The notes: generated by a model from the sequence alone, not told the origin. Positions 36,444-46,602 are shown, numbered from the stretch's first letter. The stretch is DNA of 64,000 nucleotides from Acidimicrobiia bacterium (GCA_020832495.1 JAFIEP010000011.1:1-64000); one strand, 5' to 3'. Numbers and translations are program-made.

Positions 36444-39017
36444 TCAGCGGGCAGCGTCGTGGTCGTCGATCACGACGCTGAGCGCATCCACCGCCCTCGT
36501 GGCCGCCTCCGGCGGTCGCCAGGAACGCCCTTGCGCGACCAGTGGCTCGTAGGCGTCACCCAACGATGCCGCCAGATCCTGCTGCACCAGCAGCGACAGG
36601 ATCTCCGAAAGGCCCGAGGCGTACCCCGACGCCAGGCGTGCGCCGATGAGCCGAGCGGCCATCTCTTCGTCGCCCACGTCGGCGAGGAGGCGAGCCGCCA
36701 TCACCACGTCGGCCGAGATCAGGTTCCACAGGCTCCGCTCGCGATAGCGGGTGAGGGTGCGGCGCAGGGTGGCCATCGCCTCTGGCAGCGGTCGAGCCGG
36801 CAAGGTGATCTGCGTGAGGGTGCTGGCCGCTGCGCCCAGCAGGAGCCGGTAGTCCCGGCGCAGTGATATCTCCACCACGGCCTCGAGCAGGCCGGCAGCA
36901 GACTCGGGGTCGGCGGTGCAGAGGCGGAGCCCTTCGGTGAAGACGTCGAACGTTCCCAGCAAGCCGTCCTCCACCCGCGCCGGATCCACGGCGGTCGACG
37001 TGATCGACGCTTCTTGGCGCACGGCGGACACGATGGCCTGGAATCCATCGGCATAGCCCCGATCCAACCCGCGTTCGCTCCGGCTGGTGGCCACCAGGAG
37101 TGGTGCGAGGTCCATCACCCGCTCGAGGTCACCCGAGTAGTAGGCGCACCACACCACCGAGAGCACGGTGGCGTGCGACTCGTGGCGACCCAGTGCCTGC
37201 TTGGCCAGCGGCGGGGCCTCGGCCAAGCGCCCCTGGTGGGCGAGAGCACGCGCGCGGATCGAGACCACCTCGGCAGTCCGCTCGGGGTGGGCATCGAGAT
37301 CGACGTCCCCGTCGATGCCCGCCAGCCGGCACCACTCACCCACCTCGTGCACGGCGAACAGGTCGGCGTACTGCGCCACGGCGACGACGATCCGACGGAC
37401 GGATGCGACATCGCCGACCTCGGCGGCGTACCGCACCGCAGCCCGCACGTTGGGCCAGGCCGCTCGGAGTTGCTCGACCGCCGCGTCGAGGCGCGGCGTC
37501 TGGAGCTCGGCGTCGAGGTGTTCCACCCGCTCGACGTAGTGGCGAACGTGCGCCGCCTGGGTCGCAGGGGCCGATGACATGCGGGCGGCGGCGAAATCGC
37601 GCACCGACTCGAGCAGGCGGAACGTGCTGCGGGGTCCGATGCTCGGACCGACGGCCACGAGCGAGCGGCGAACCAGGCGTTCGAGGTGGTCGACCGCATC
37701 GAGCGGATCTGCATCCGCCATGGCCACCGCACGGGCATCATCGAGGGTGAATGCTCCGACGAACACGCTGAGGTCGGCCAGCACCTGCTGGGGCACCGGC
37801 TCGAGCGCCTCCCACGACGACGAGATGGCGGCGTGCAACGAGCGGTCCTCGGGTCCGTCGGTACGGCGCAGCAGACGAAAACGGTCAGTGAGGAACTCGA
37901 CGAGCTGCACCGGCGTCGCCACCCGTGAGCGGGCAGCGGCCAACTCGAGCGCCAGCGGGATACGGTCGAGGCGATCGCACAACTCGGCCACCGCCGGATC
38001 GGCGACGTCGATCGCCACGCCGTGGTCGGCTGCACTCCGCACGAACACCGCAACGGCAGCATCCACATCGAGCGGCGCCAGCGGGTACACCGTCTCGCCG
38101 GGAACGTCCAGCGGTTGGCGGCTCGTGGCCAGCACCCGGACCGCCGGCGCCCGGTGGACGAGCAGACCAGCGAGGTCCGCTGCGGCGTCGAGCAGGTGCT
38201 CACAGTTGTCGAGCCGCACCACGCCCGACCGAGCCTCGACCAGCCGGAGCAGCGATTCGGTGGGGTCGGCGCCCCCCTGTTGTGCCTCACCGAGCGCCTC
38301 GAGCACCACGAGGGCGAGGGCTGTCGGATCGCGGGTGGTCAACAGGTCGCAACACCACCACGAGGTCGCTGCCTGCTCGGAGCCGGCCCCAGGGGCGAGG
38401 GCGTGCGCCACCGCGGTCTTCCCCACACCCGCCGGTCCGGTGATCATCACCACCTGATCGCTGTCCAGACGTTGACGCACAGCAGCGATGTCCGCCTCCC
38501 GACCCAGCAGACCACGAGCCACCGGTGTGGCCCAGTTCGTACCGGTGTGCCTCGTCGCACGGAGGCGCCCGCTCGCCCCGTTGCCACCACTGTCGTTGTC
38601 GGGCCGGTGACCACGTGCGGCCTCGTCGACGTTCGGCTCACCGTCGAACGCGCTGGGTGCGACGGCCTCGACGTCCGCCACGAAGCGATAGCCGACCCGG
38701 TGGACGGTCCGGATGTGGGTCTGGGATCGCCCGTCGTCACCCAAGGCCGCTCGGGCCAGCTTCACCTGCGAGCTCAGGGCCGAGTCACCGACGAACTGGT
38801 CGCCCCAGAGGGCATCGAGCAGTTCCCCCTTCGGAACCGCCCGATTGCGGTGAACCACCAGGTAGGCGAGGACGTCGAAGGTGCGCGGCTCCAGGTCGAC
38901 GGGCCGGCCTTCCACCACCAGTTGTCGGGCTCCGAGGTCCAGGCGCGCCGATCCGAACCGCAGACGGCCGGTGGCGTGGGGCTGTCCCGGCACCGATGCA
39001 GGATCGTCGGCCACCAC
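36444..39017 (-). CDS. Winged-helix/NB-ARC/TPR transcriptional regulator
   Basis: An 857-residue regulator. Residues about 17-110 are an OmpR-type winged helix (LVVEGRPVDLEPRTFDVLAYL, SQVKLARAALGDD, HRVGYRFV). A P-loop ATPase follows with MITGPAGVGKTAVAHAL and later LAVSRQP-like VLATSRQPLDVPGE, and the C-terminal half is helical TPR-like. This matches the large AfsR/SARP-like or LAL-type ATP-dependent activators. CATGCT six bases before the GTG could be a -10 for a leaderless mRNA. Target genes unknown; the neighbouring lipoprotein gene lies downstream on the chromosome but is separately started. Confidence 0.85.
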   Translation of the reverse strand: MVADDPASVPGQPHATGRLRFGSARLDLGARQLVVEGRPVDLEPRTFDVLAYLVVHRNRAVPKGELLDALWGDQFVGDSALSSQVKLARAALGDDGRSQTHIRTVHRVGYRFVADVEAVAPSAFDGEPNVDEAARGHRPDNDSGGNGASGRLRATRHTGTNWATPVARGLLGREADIAAVRQRLDSDQVVMITGPAGVGKTAVAHALAPGAGSEQAATSWWCCDLLTTRDPTALALVVLEALGEAQQGGADPTESLLRLVEARSGVVRLDNCEHLLDAAADLAGLLVHRAPAVRVLATSRQPLDVPGETVYPLAPLDVDAAVAVFVRSAADHGVAIDVADPAVAELCDRLDRIPLALELAAARSRVATPVQLVEFLTDRFRLLRRTDGPEDRSLHAAISSSWEALEPVPQQVLADLSVFVGAFTLDDARAVAMADADPLDAVDHLERLVRRSLVAVGPSIGPRSTFRLLESVRDFAAARMSSAPATQAAHVRHYVERVEHLDAELQTPRLDAAVEQLRAAWPNVRAAVRYAAEVGDVASVRRIVVAVAQYADLFAVHEVGEWCRLAGIDGDVDLDAHPERTAEVVSIRARALAHQGRLAEAPPLAKQALGRHESHATVLSVVWCAYYSGDLERVMDLAPLLVATSRSERGLDRGYADGFQAIVSAVRQEASITSTAVDPARVEDGLLGTFDVFTEGLRLCTADPESAAGLLEAVVEISLRRDYRLLLGAAASTLTQITLPARPLPEAMATLRRTLTRYRERSLWNLISADVVMAARLLADVGDEEMAARLIGARLASGYASGLSEILSLLVQQDLAASLGDAYEPLVAQGRSWRPPEAATRAVDALSVVIDDHDAAR

Positions 39018-39083
39018 GCGACCAGCATGGCACCTCGGCGGGGTGTCGACGACTGCTCCCTACCCCCTCGGCCAGGGACTCGC

Positions 39084-41240
39084 TCAGGGAATGGGAGGCG
39101 CCCCGAAGCGTGGGCACTGGCCTCCCGGTGGCTCCGGCGGGGTCGGTCCCGGGTCCACCACGCTGGGTCCACCGGCGGCGATCGAGTCCACGAACGAGCG
39201 GCCGATCGCCGGATAGGTCCGGGCCCCGAAGTGGCCGCTGTCGACCTGCACGACCACACCGGTACGGCCACCCGGCAGGTTCTGCGACACGGGGGTCACC
39301 ACGTTCGACGGCTCGAACGGCGAGTCGTAGTCGGCCTGGGCCAGCACCAGCGGGCCGTAGAGGGGCTGGCGGGTCTGCGGGTTGGCGATCGGGATGCCGA
39401 GCGCGGTGGCCAGGTGGGTGCTCACCTCGATGGCGGTGCAGCCGTCGCGCAGACCGCCGTACATGACCACGTCGGTGGTGATGGCTGCGGCGTAGTTCGC
39501 CGGCTCGGCCGGCTCTGCGAACGTCTGGAGGAGCTGCGGATAGGGATGGTAGACGTCGAGTTCTCCCGGTTCGGCACCGATCAGGTTCTCCACCAGCGAG
39601 CGAACGTCGGCCCGGTAGACGATGGAGTGGTAGAGCCCGGCTCCCGACGCCGACAGATAGGCACCCTGGACGTTGCCCGGGGCGTAGGCCAACGTGAGGG
39701 GCAAGGTCGTGGCCCCCTGGCTGTGACCGCCGAACACCACCGTTGCGAGGTCGAAGCGTCCGTCGATCCCGCCACCGGCTTCGTCCGGAGCCACCTCGAA
39801 GCCATGGAGCAGTCGCTCGATGTACAGCACGTCAGCGGCCTGTTGCATGGCGTTGGTGCGCGCCGCCAGGGGGTTCCCGTAGTTGAAGAACTGGAAGTCC
39901 GAGGTGTTGAACGGCACCGGCACACCGCTGATGAGGCGGTCCCCCGAATAGAGCGGTGCGATCGAGACGACCGCATAGGGCAGGTCCGGCCCGAGTTCGT
40001 TGATCGGTGCCGCCCGGGCCACTGCGCCGGTGCCACCGATCCACACCAGCAGCGGCCAGCCGCCCTCGGGAGCGGGACCGCAGGGGATGGCGACGTCGAG
40101 GAGGACCCCGTCCCCGCTGCTCCCCAACTCCACGCCTTGCTGCACGGCGAGACCGTTCCCGTCCACCTCGATGTTCCCACCGGCATCGACGAACGGACGG
40201 GTCCCCGCCTGCCAGATCGGCAGGGCGACACGAGCAGTGCTGCGAGCCAACCCGCCGTCGACGCACGGCTCGGCCGTGGGTTCACGACTGAGGACCTCCG
40301 GCTCCGGAAGGGCCGCAACCGCCGCGGCGATGGCATCCATCTCGGAGGTCGTGGCCTGTGTGGTGAAGGCGGCGAAGGCGACCAGATCGGCCGGTCGCCA
40401 CAGGGTGCGGGCTCGAACGGCATCGATGACGTCGTCACGATCCTGACGCAGCGCCGCCCACGTTTCGGCTGGGACGCCTGCGGGGGCCGAGCCGTCGAGC
40501 GCCTCGATGGTCGGGGAGGGAGCCAGCCGGAAGCCGTCGGCATCGCGCAGGCCGTTGAACACCGCCGCGCCGTAGCGGGTCGACGGCCTCAGGGGATGTC
40601 CGGGGTACGGAAGCACCGCGAGCAGATGTGACGGGCGCCTCGGGGTTCCCGTTGCCTTGTAGTCGACGAGCACCGGGACGGGCGCAGCAGTGGGGTCGTC
40701 GAGGTCGAGGAGCAGGACGGTCGATCGAGGCTCGATGGTGGACTCCGCCAGATCGGGCACGCTCGAGAGATCCAACTCGCCCGAGGCCCGGAAGTACACG
40801 GCGCTGTTCGTCCCGAAACCGAAGGTGTCGGCTTCGCCACGACCGATGACGATGTCTGCGATCTCGAACGACGACCGGCCCGGGAAGTCGGAGAGGTCGA
40901 GCGACCCGTCAGCTCTGAGTCGGCTGTCGGACGGCCACGGCGCATCGAAGAAGCCGCCTGCCAGGGTCGGGTCCAACAGCACGGTGGTGGCACCGATGGC
41001 CGGCGAAGGGAGGAAGATCTCGGCCTCGATCTCGGCGGCGGCAGCCCGCGCTGCCTCGGCTGACGCGTCGTCGCCGTTCGCCTCGGCGACGTCGGCCTCG
41101 TCGAGAAGGGCGTTGATCTGGGCACGGGCCTCCGACGCGCCGGGACTCCAGGTGTCGAGTGGCGTGTAGCGACAGCCCGCGGCAACGAGCACGATCGCCA
41201 CGGTGACGGCCACGAGACGGACGGTGGAACGGGAGAGCAT
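39084..41240 (-). CDS. Secreted alpha/beta-hydrolase lipoprotein
   Basis: A 718-residue lipoprotein (lipobox VAAGC near residue 18). The C-terminal half has the nucleophile elbow VFGGHSQGATTLPL and a late His in VDSGHFGARTYP, the Ser and His of a hydrolase triad. The N-terminal half holds beta-rich segments with LLDLDDPTAAPVPV and FFDAPWPSDSRLRADG, like a large family of actinobacterial and myxobacterial lipoproteins of unknown substrate. Signal peptide MLSRSTVRLVAVTVAIVLVA fixes the ATG at 41240 within a longer open frame. It is divergent from the ABC transporter pair. Confidence 0.8.
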   Translation of the reverse strand: MLSRSTVRLVAVTVAIVLVAAGCRYTPLDTWSPGASEARAQINALLDEADVAEANGDDASAEAARAAAAEIEAEIFLPSPAIGATTVLLDPTLAGGFFDAPWPSDSRLRADGSLDLSDFPGRSSFEIADIVIGRGEADTFGFGTNSAVYFRASGELDLSSVPDLAESTIEPRSTVLLLDLDDPTAAPVPVLVDYKATGTPRRPSHLLAVLPYPGHPLRPSTRYGAAVFNGLRDADGFRLAPSPTIEALDGSAPAGVPAETWAALRQDRDDVIDAVRARTLWRPADLVAFAAFTTQATTSEMDAIAAAVAALPEPEVLSREPTAEPCVDGGLARSTARVALPIWQAGTRPFVDAGGNIEVDGNGLAVQQGVELGSSGDGVLLDVAIPCGPAPEGGWPLLVWIGGTGAVARAAPINELGPDLPYAVVSIAPLYSGDRLISGVPVPFNTSDFQFFNYGNPLAARTNAMQQAADVLYIERLLHGFEVAPDEAGGGIDGRFDLATVVFGGHSQGATTLPLTLAYAPGNVQGAYLSASGAGLYHSIVYRADVRSLVENLIGAEPGELDVYHPYPQLLQTFAEPAEPANYAAAITTDVVMYGGLRDGCTAIEVSTHLATALGIPIANPQTRQPLYGPLVLAQADYDSPFEPSNVVTPVSQNLPGGRTGVVVQVDSGHFGARTYPAIGRSFVDSIAAGGPSVVDPGPTPPEPPGGQCPRFGAPPIP

Positions 41241-41419
41241 CACGATCAGCCGATCGACGAGAGGTGCGGACGGGGACTCAGCGGGGACGGCCGACAACGG
41301 CCGATGCGATCCGCCGGGCCCGCGCCGCAACGATAGGCGTCCCGGTGTGCCCGTGCTGCCCGAGCCGTGATGACCAACGACCCTGGATGCTGTCGCACCC
41401 TCGCTCTAGCCTGCGCCAG

Positions 41420-42187
41420 GTGACCTCCTCAACCGATGTCGTCGACAACTCCGACCGCACTCCTCCCGCCGACGCCGAGGTGGTCATCGACCTCCGCAAC
41501 GTCACCCGCTCCTATCACCTCGGTGAGACCACGGTCACGGCGCTGAGCAACGCCAACCTGGTGGTGACCGCCGGTGAGTTCGTCGTCGTCCTGGGGCCGT
41601 CCGGCTGCGGCAAGACCACGCTGCTCAACATGATCGGGGCCCTCGACATCCCCACCTCCGGAGAGGTGACCGTTGCCGGCGAGCGCATCACCGGCGCGTC
41701 GCGACGGGACCTCTTCCGCTACCGACGCCGCACCGTCAGCTTCGTCTTCCAGACGTTCAACCTGTTCCCCGCCCTGACCGCCGGCGAGAACGTCCAGTTC
41801 GCCATCGACGTTGCCCGCCAGGATGCCGCCGGGCCGACCGCCGCCGAGGTTCTCGGCGAGGTCGGACTGGGCGAGCGGGTCGACCACTTCCCTCACCAGC
41901 TGTCGGGAGGCGAGCAGCAGCGGGTGGCCATCGCCCGGGCGCTGGCCACCGGCAACCCGGTGTTGTTGGCCGACGAACCCACCGGCGAACTCGACTTCCG
42001 CACCGGGGTCGCCATCCTCGAACTACTCCGACGTCAAGCTCAGGCCGGCACCACGGTCATCATGGTCACCCACAACCGGGAGATCAGCCGGGCCGCCGAC
42101 CGGGTCATCGAGCTGTCGAGCGGTGAGATCGTCAGCGACGCACCGCCTGCAGGTGGCCGTGTCGAGATCGACACCCTCCACTGGTGA
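41420..42187 (+). CDS. ABC transporter ATP-binding protein, MacB/LolD type
   Basis: A 255-residue ATPase: Walker [14 protein letters not shown]-loop [13 protein letters not shown], signature [15 protein letters not shown], Walker [13 protein letters not shown] and switch VTHNREIS. The [12 protein letters not shown] region and short length match the MacB/LolD group that works with FtsX-type permeases. TAGCCT (41407-41412) is seven bases before the GTG, suggesting a leaderless mRNA. Its stop overlaps the permease start (GTGA), so the two are coupled. Confidence 0.94.
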   Translation: MTSSTDVVDNSDRTPPADAEVVIDLRNVTRSYHLGETTVTALSNANLVVTAGEFVVVLGPSGCGKTTLLNMIGALDIPTSGEVTVAGERITGASRRDLFRYRRRTVSFVFQTFNLFPALTAGENVQFAIDVARQDAAGPTAAEVLGEVGLGERVDHFPHQLSGGEQQRVAIARALATGNPVLLADEPTGELDFRTGVAILELLRRQAQAGTTVIMVTHNREISRAADRVIELSSGEIVSDAPPAGGRVEIDTLHW

Positions 42188-44631
42188 GTCGACCCATGGC
42201 CCACTCCCCCCGCCTGCTCCTCGTTCGCTGGTCCTGGCGCGACCTGCGCGCCCGCTGGCTCCAGGTGCTGGCCATCGCGCTGGTCATCGGCATCGGCTCG
42301 GGCTTCTACTCCGGTCTGTCGAGCACCTCGGCCTGGCGCATCGACACCTACGACGCCGCCTACGACGAACTGGCCATGTGGGACCTCCGCGTCACGCTCG
42401 CCGAGGGTTCCAGTGCGTCGACCGACGAGCTCCTGGCCGCCGCCACCACCACAGCAGGGGTGGCGTCGGTGGAGGCGCGCCTCGAGGTCCCCACTCAGGT
42501 CGACCTCTCCACCGACGACCAGACGATCCTGGTCCCCGGGTTGGTCATCGGGGTCGACGTCGCCGACGGGGGACCATCGATCTCACGCCTGCACCCCACC
42601 GAGGGCCGATCGCTCGAGGACACCGACGACGGTGCGGCCGTCGTCCTGCTCGACGACCACGTGGCCGACCACTATGACCTGGGCGAGACCGGATCGCTCA
42701 CCGTCGGCGACGGCACCACCCTCGACTGGGTGGGACGAGGCCTCGCCCTCGAACACCTCATGATCATCCCTCCCCAGGGCACCGTCTTCGGCGAAGCCGG
42801 GTACGCCGTCATGTGGGCACCCCTGACCACGGCGCAACAGCTCGCCGGCCGACCTGGCGAGGCCAGCGAACTGGTGGTGCTCACCGAGGACGGAGCCGAT
42901 CCGGCCGAGGTCGGCGACCGGCTGACCACGGCGATCGGGGCGACGTTCGACGGCTTGGGCAGCACCGTCACCCTGCGCGACGACGAACAGGTGCTCCGGA
43001 TCCTCTACGACGACATCGACGCCGACCAGCGGTTCAACAACGTCTTCGCCGTCCTCATCCTGGCCGGTGCCGCCTTCGCTGCGTTCAACCTCACCGGTCG
43101 GATCGTCGAGGCACAGCGCCGGGAGTTCGGCATCGGCATGGCCATGGGAGTCTCCCCGAGCGCGCTGGCCGTCCGGCCCATGCTGGTGGGTGGCCAGATC
43201 GCCCTGACCGGTGTCATTTTCGGCATCGGTGTCGGGCTGCTCATCAACTGCGGCTTTGCCGGACTGCTGGACTCGGTGTTCCCCATGCCTCGCTGGATCA
43301 CCGACTTCCAACCAGCGGTGTTCGCCCGCGGCGCAGCGTTGGGTTTCGTCCTCCCGCTCGTGGCCACGCTGTTCCCGGTGCTGCGCGCCGTACGGGTGGC
43401 GCCGGTGGACGCCATCCGCACCGGCCACCGTGCCGCTTCCGGCGGACTCGCGCCGTTGCTGGCCAAGCTGCCGCTGCCGGGCAAGAGCACCACCCAGCTC
43501 CCCTTCCGCAACGTCCTGCGCTCACCACGCCGCACCATCGTGACCGCGCTGGGCATCGCCGCTGCCATCACCACCCTCACCGGAGTGGTCGGCATGATCG
43601 ACTCCTTCGTCGCAACCCTCGACCGCGGCGAAGAAGAGATCCTCGGCGACGCCCCCGACCGGCTCGTCATCGATGTCGACCCGGCGCCGATCGACGCGCC
43701 TGCCGTCAGCGACTTGCTCGAGTCGCCGTTGCTCGCCCGAGCCGAGGCGGGGCTCACCATCGGCGGATCGCTCGACCCCGCCGGCGAGGACATCGAGGTG
43801 TTCCTGAGCGTGGTCGACCTCGAGAGCGACCTGTGGTCCCCGACGCTCGAAGGAGCGACCGGGCCGGTGGCACCCGGTGGGATCGTGCTGTCCCGCAAAG
43901 CGGCCGACGACCTCGGCGTGGCTGTCGGCGATGACATCGAACTCCGGCATCCGCTCCGCCAGGGGCTCTCCTTCACCTTCGCCGAGAGCCAGGTCACGGT
44001 TGCCGCGGTCCATCCCAACCCGTTCCGTTTCGTCGCCTACATGGATCTCGACGACGCATCGCTGTTCGGTCTCGAGGGCATCACCAACACCGTCACCGCC
44101 CTGCCGGCGCCCGACGTCGGCCTCGACGGTGCCCGTCAAGGGCTGTTCGGCCAGCCCGGTGTCATCTCCGCCCAGCCGGTGAGCACCCAGGTGGAGACCA
44201 TCCGGGACCGGATCGGCGAGTTCCTGGCCATCTTCACCATCGTGCAGCTGGGCGTGCTCGTGCTGGCCCTGCTCATCGCCTTCAACTCCACGTCGATCAA
44301 CGTCGACGAGCGTCGTCGCGAACACGCCACCATGTTCGCCTTCGGGCTCCCCGTGCGCTCGGTGGTGCGGGTGTCGGTGATCGAGAGCGTCATCACCGGC
44401 CTGCTCGGGACGATCATCGGCGTGATCGCCGGCCGGCTGCTGGTGGGATGGCTCACCCAGGTCCTGCTCGCCGACTCGATGCCCGACCTCGCCGTGGTGC
44501 CCACTGTGGCCCCGAACACGGTGATCACCGCCATCATCTTGGGAGTGGTCGCCGTCGCCGCCGCGCCGCTGCTCACCATCCGCCGTCTCGTCCGCATGGA
44601 CATTCCCTCCACGCTGCGTGTCATGGAGTAA
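42184..44631 (+). CDS. ABC transporter permease, FtsX/MacB type
   Basis: An 815-residue membrane protein with a first helix (WLQVLAIALVIGIGSGFYSGL), a large extracytoplasmic domain (about 45-270), then FtsX-like helices (FAVLILAGAAFAAFNLTGRI and MLVGGQIALTGVIFGIGVGL), a second large domain, and further FtsX helices at the end (IVQLGVLVLALLIAFNSTSI, VIESVITGLLGTIIGVIAGRL). The duplicated layout is usual for one-chain FtsX-like permeases. Such transporters move lipids or lipoproteins or act as mechanotransmitters; the cargo here is unknown. It is translationally coupled to the ATPase gene. Confidence 0.92.
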   Translation: MSRPMAHSPRLLLVRWSWRDLRARWLQVLAIALVIGIGSGFYSGLSSTSAWRIDTYDAAYDELAMWDLRVTLAEGSSASTDELLAAATTTAGVASVEARLEVPTQVDLSTDDQTILVPGLVIGVDVADGGPSISRLHPTEGRSLEDTDDGAAVVLLDDHVADHYDLGETGSLTVGDGTTLDWVGRGLALEHLMIIPPQGTVFGEAGYAVMWAPLTTAQQLAGRPGEASELVVLTEDGADPAEVGDRLTTAIGATFDGLGSTVTLRDDEQVLRILYDDIDADQRFNNVFAVLILAGAAFAAFNLTGRIVEAQRREFGIGMAMGVSPSALAVRPMLVGGQIALTGVIFGIGVGLLINCGFAGLLDSVFPMPRWITDFQPAVFARGAALGFVLPLVATLFPVLRAVRVAPVDAIRTGHRAASGGLAPLLAKLPLPGKSTTQLPFRNVLRSPRRTIVTALGIAAAITTLTGVVGMIDSFVATLDRGEEEILGDAPDRLVIDVDPAPIDAPAVSDLLESPLLARAEAGLTIGGSLDPAGEDIEVFLSVVDLESDLWSPTLEGATGPVAPGGIVLSRKAADDLGVAVGDDIELRHPLRQGLSFTFAESQVTVAAVHPNPFRFVAYMDLDDASLFGLEGITNTVTALPAPDVGLDGARQGLFGQPGVISAQPVSTQVETIRDRIGEFLAIFTIVQLGVLVLALLIAFNSTSINVDERRREHATMFAFGLPVRSVVRVSVIESVITGLLGTIIGVIAGRLLVGWLTQVLLADSMPDLAVVPTVAPNTVITAIILGVVAVAAAPLLTIRRLVRMDIPSTLRVME

Positions 44632-44725
44632 CGGAGGCCGGGTGGTGCGACCCGGCAACGGGCGGCCCGCCGGCCACGAACACCACCGATCCTGTCCTCG
44701 GAGCGTCGCGCTACGGTCGACGCTC

Positions 44726-45742
44726 ATGGCCCGGGTCACGATGCGCCTCACCTGCCGGACAGCCGGTCCACCCGCAGAACTGGCCACGGTCGCTTCATGG
44801 GCGGTCGACGACGGGCTCGGGCGAGGCCCACAGCCACTGCTCGATTGGCTGGTCGGGCAGGGACCTGAACCCTCCTGGCTGGTGGTGGCCGATCACCACC
44901 CCACGATCGGCGCCACCCTGCGATCGTTGCGCGGGAGCCTCACCTCCGGTGATGCGATGGACTCGGCAGCATCCGATGGTTCACCCTGGCGCGCCACCGT
45001 CACGATCGAAGGCCAACCGACGGTCGTCACGGTCGAGCGATCGGCACGCACCGGTGGGCCGCTGGCGCTGCACACCGCAGCCGTGGACGCCGCCACCGAA
45101 CATGCCGATCCGGACTCCGCCGGCAGCCCGCTCCCTCCGCCCGGCAGCCAACTGATCACACTCCGCCACCTCGACCTCTCCCCTGTCGCGGAGCAGCCCG
45201 CGGGTAGCGCCCGCGGCAGCGCTGATGGCGCTGTGCTCTGGCGGTGGCAGGTCCGCGCCGGCGACATCACCGTGCTCATCGCCGCGGAGGGACTCCCCTC
45301 GGATGCTCAGGGTGCGGCCCCGCTCGATCGCTCCCCGGTGGCGAGGACGTCGGCAGGCAGAACACTGTCGGCGAACCACTTCACGCTCGAGGTGCTGGCC
45401 GGTCCGCCTGAGATCGTCGGCGCCGTGTTCCGCATCGAACCCGACGGTACCGGTTGGTCAGTTGCCGGCGAAGGGATGCGCGCCAGATCACTCGGCGGCG
45501 CCACCGTCGCCGCCAGGGTTCGCCTGCGCGCCGACCGACGACTGCGACTACACATCCGCGCACGTGTCCACGGCGGCCGCCGAAGGTTCTGGCTGGGGGT
45601 GGCCTCGGTCACCTGGTGGATGGCGCGTATCCCGGTCCAACGGCGCTTCTCCGACGGGGTGCGCGTCCGGATCGACCGGGTGATGCAGAGCGACGGATGG
45701 CGCGCTGCCGTCGCTCAGGCGGAACGATCGTCGCGCCGCTGA
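44726..45742 (+). CDS. Conserved-looking protein of unknown function
   Basis: I do not recognise this 338-residue protein. It has a mixed alpha/beta N-terminus (VTMRLTCRTAGPPAELATV), several beta-rich segments (WRATVTIEGQPTVVTVERS, FTLEVLAGPPEIVGAVFRIE), and a basic C-terminal tail with FWLGVASVTWWMARIPVQRRF. There is no signal peptide. TACGGT (44712-44717) eight bases before the ATG suggests a leaderless mRNA, which supports it as a real gene. The 3' end overlaps the convergent thiamine-binding gene by 28 bp. Confidence 0.6.
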   Translation: MARVTMRLTCRTAGPPAELATVASWAVDDGLGRGPQPLLDWLVGQGPEPSWLVVADHHPTIGATLRSLRGSLTSGDAMDSAASDGSPWRATVTIEGQPTVVTVERSARTGGPLALHTAAVDAATEHADPDSAGSPLPPPGSQLITLRHLDLSPVAEQPAGSARGSADGAVLWRWQVRAGDITVLIAAEGLPSDAQGAAPLDRSPVARTSAGRTLSANHFTLEVLAGPPEIVGAVFRIEPDGTGWSVAGEGMRARSLGGATVAARVRLRADRRLRLHIRARVHGGRRRFWLGVASVTWWMARIPVQRRFSDGVRVRIDRVMQSDGWRAAVAQAERSSRR

Positions 45743-46047
45743 GCCAGTCGTTCCTCGACGGCTGCCACCTTGTGCTCCATCGCACCGCTTGCGCCCGGGC
45801 GGTCGTCGATCTTCATCGAGACGCTGACCCGCGGGGCTCGCTCGAGAACGGCGTCCATCGCTCGGCGGATCACGGCCATGACCTCGTCCCATTCACCCTC
45901 GACCGTGGTGAACATCGGCCCCGTCTCGCTCGGCAATCCCGATGCGCGCACGATCCGCACAGCGTCGGCGACATGCTCACTGACGGAATCCCCGATACCG
46001 ATCGGTGTGATGGAGAAGGCCACGACCACAGGAGCATTCTGCACCAC
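45715..46047 (-). CDS. Thiamine-binding (MTH1187/YkoF-like) family protein
   Basis: A 110-residue protein of the MTH1187 family: VVVAFSITPIGIGDSVSEHV, then SGLPSETGPMFTTVEGEWDEVMAVI and VSVSMKIDDRPG. These are the two beta-alpha-beta halves of a ferredoxin-like fold reported to bind thiamine or hydroxymethylpyrimidine. The length is normal. It starts at GTG 46047, with a second GTG three bases inside. The 3' end overlaps the gene on the other strand. Confidence 0.82.
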   Translation of the reverse strand: MVQNAPVVVAFSITPIGIGDSVSEHVADAVRIVRASGLPSETGPMFTTVEGEWDEVMAVIRRAMDAVLERAPRVSVSMKIDDRPGASGAMEHKVAAVEERLAQRRDDRSA

Positions 46048-46091
46048 CGAGGCGCGCCGGATCCGGTTTCACCACTGCCCACCATGCCGAC

Positions 46092-46547
46092 TCACCTGGT
46101 GTGGCGCCATGCTGCCCGCCACATCGGTAGCTGCAGGGGCAGCCGGAGCCACACGGCGACTCCCATGAGGTCCTTCGGGCGACCGGTATCGATGGCCATC
46201 TGAACATTTGCCGGGTAGACGAGCACCAGCGTGACCAGTGCCAACCAGGCGCCCGCCCTCCGGGTGGGCGGCACGAGGAGTAGGAGCCCGGACACCACCT
46301 CGGCTGCACCACTCCACATCACGTGGAACCTTGCGTTGCCGGCCCAGCGGGGCACGATCTGTTCGTAGAAGCGGGGCACGACGAAGTGCAGCACCCCCGC
46401 CACGATCAGCAGTCCCGCCAGAGCCAAGCGACCCGGTGGGGCGTCACCGGAGCTCGAGCCACCCGCCGACCGTCCGCCGACGCCACCATCGGGACAGTCA
46501 TCGTCGGCGTTGCCGACAGGCGTTGGCGCCACAGGGGTGGTCGTCAT
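46092..46547 (-). CDS. DoxX-like four-helix membrane protein
   Basis: A 151-residue protein with about 40 variable N-terminal residues and then DoxX-like helices: LALAGLLIVAGVLHFVVPRFY, VMWSGAAEVVSGLLLLVPP, GAWLALVTLVLVYPANVQMA and a last helix. The HFxxPxxY and P(A/G)N(V/I)xMA motifs are typical of DoxX/SURF4-like proteins. Function in this subfamily is unknown. GGAGG lies 6 nt before the ATG. It is divergent from the HNH gene. Confidence 0.82.
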   Translation of the reverse strand: MTTTPVAPTPVGNADDDCPDGGVGGRSAGGSSSGDAPPGRLALAGLLIVAGVLHFVVPRFYEQIVPRWAGNARFHVMWSGAAEVVSGLLLLVPPTRRAGAWLALVTLVLVYPANVQMAIDTGRPKDLMGVAVWLRLPLQLPMWRAAWRHTR

Positions 46548-46560
46548 GAGCTGCCTCCGG

Positions 46561-46602
46561 GGTTCGGTCGTGGAGGTTCGGTCGTGGAGGTTCGGTCGTG
46601 GC
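46561..46602 (-). repeat. Three tandem 14-bp units upstream of the DoxX-like gene
   Basis: GGTTCGGTCGTGGA occurs twice and a third copy differs only in its last base, back to back, about 14 bp before the DoxX-like start codon. It would lie in the 5' untranslated or promoter region; its role is not known. Confidence 0.85.

Noticed and set aside
38022-40631. An 869-codon plus-strand frame opposite the regulator and lipoprotein genes
   Set aside because: It crosses two genes with firm domain evidence and has a His/Arg/Gly-rich product; a shadow frame.
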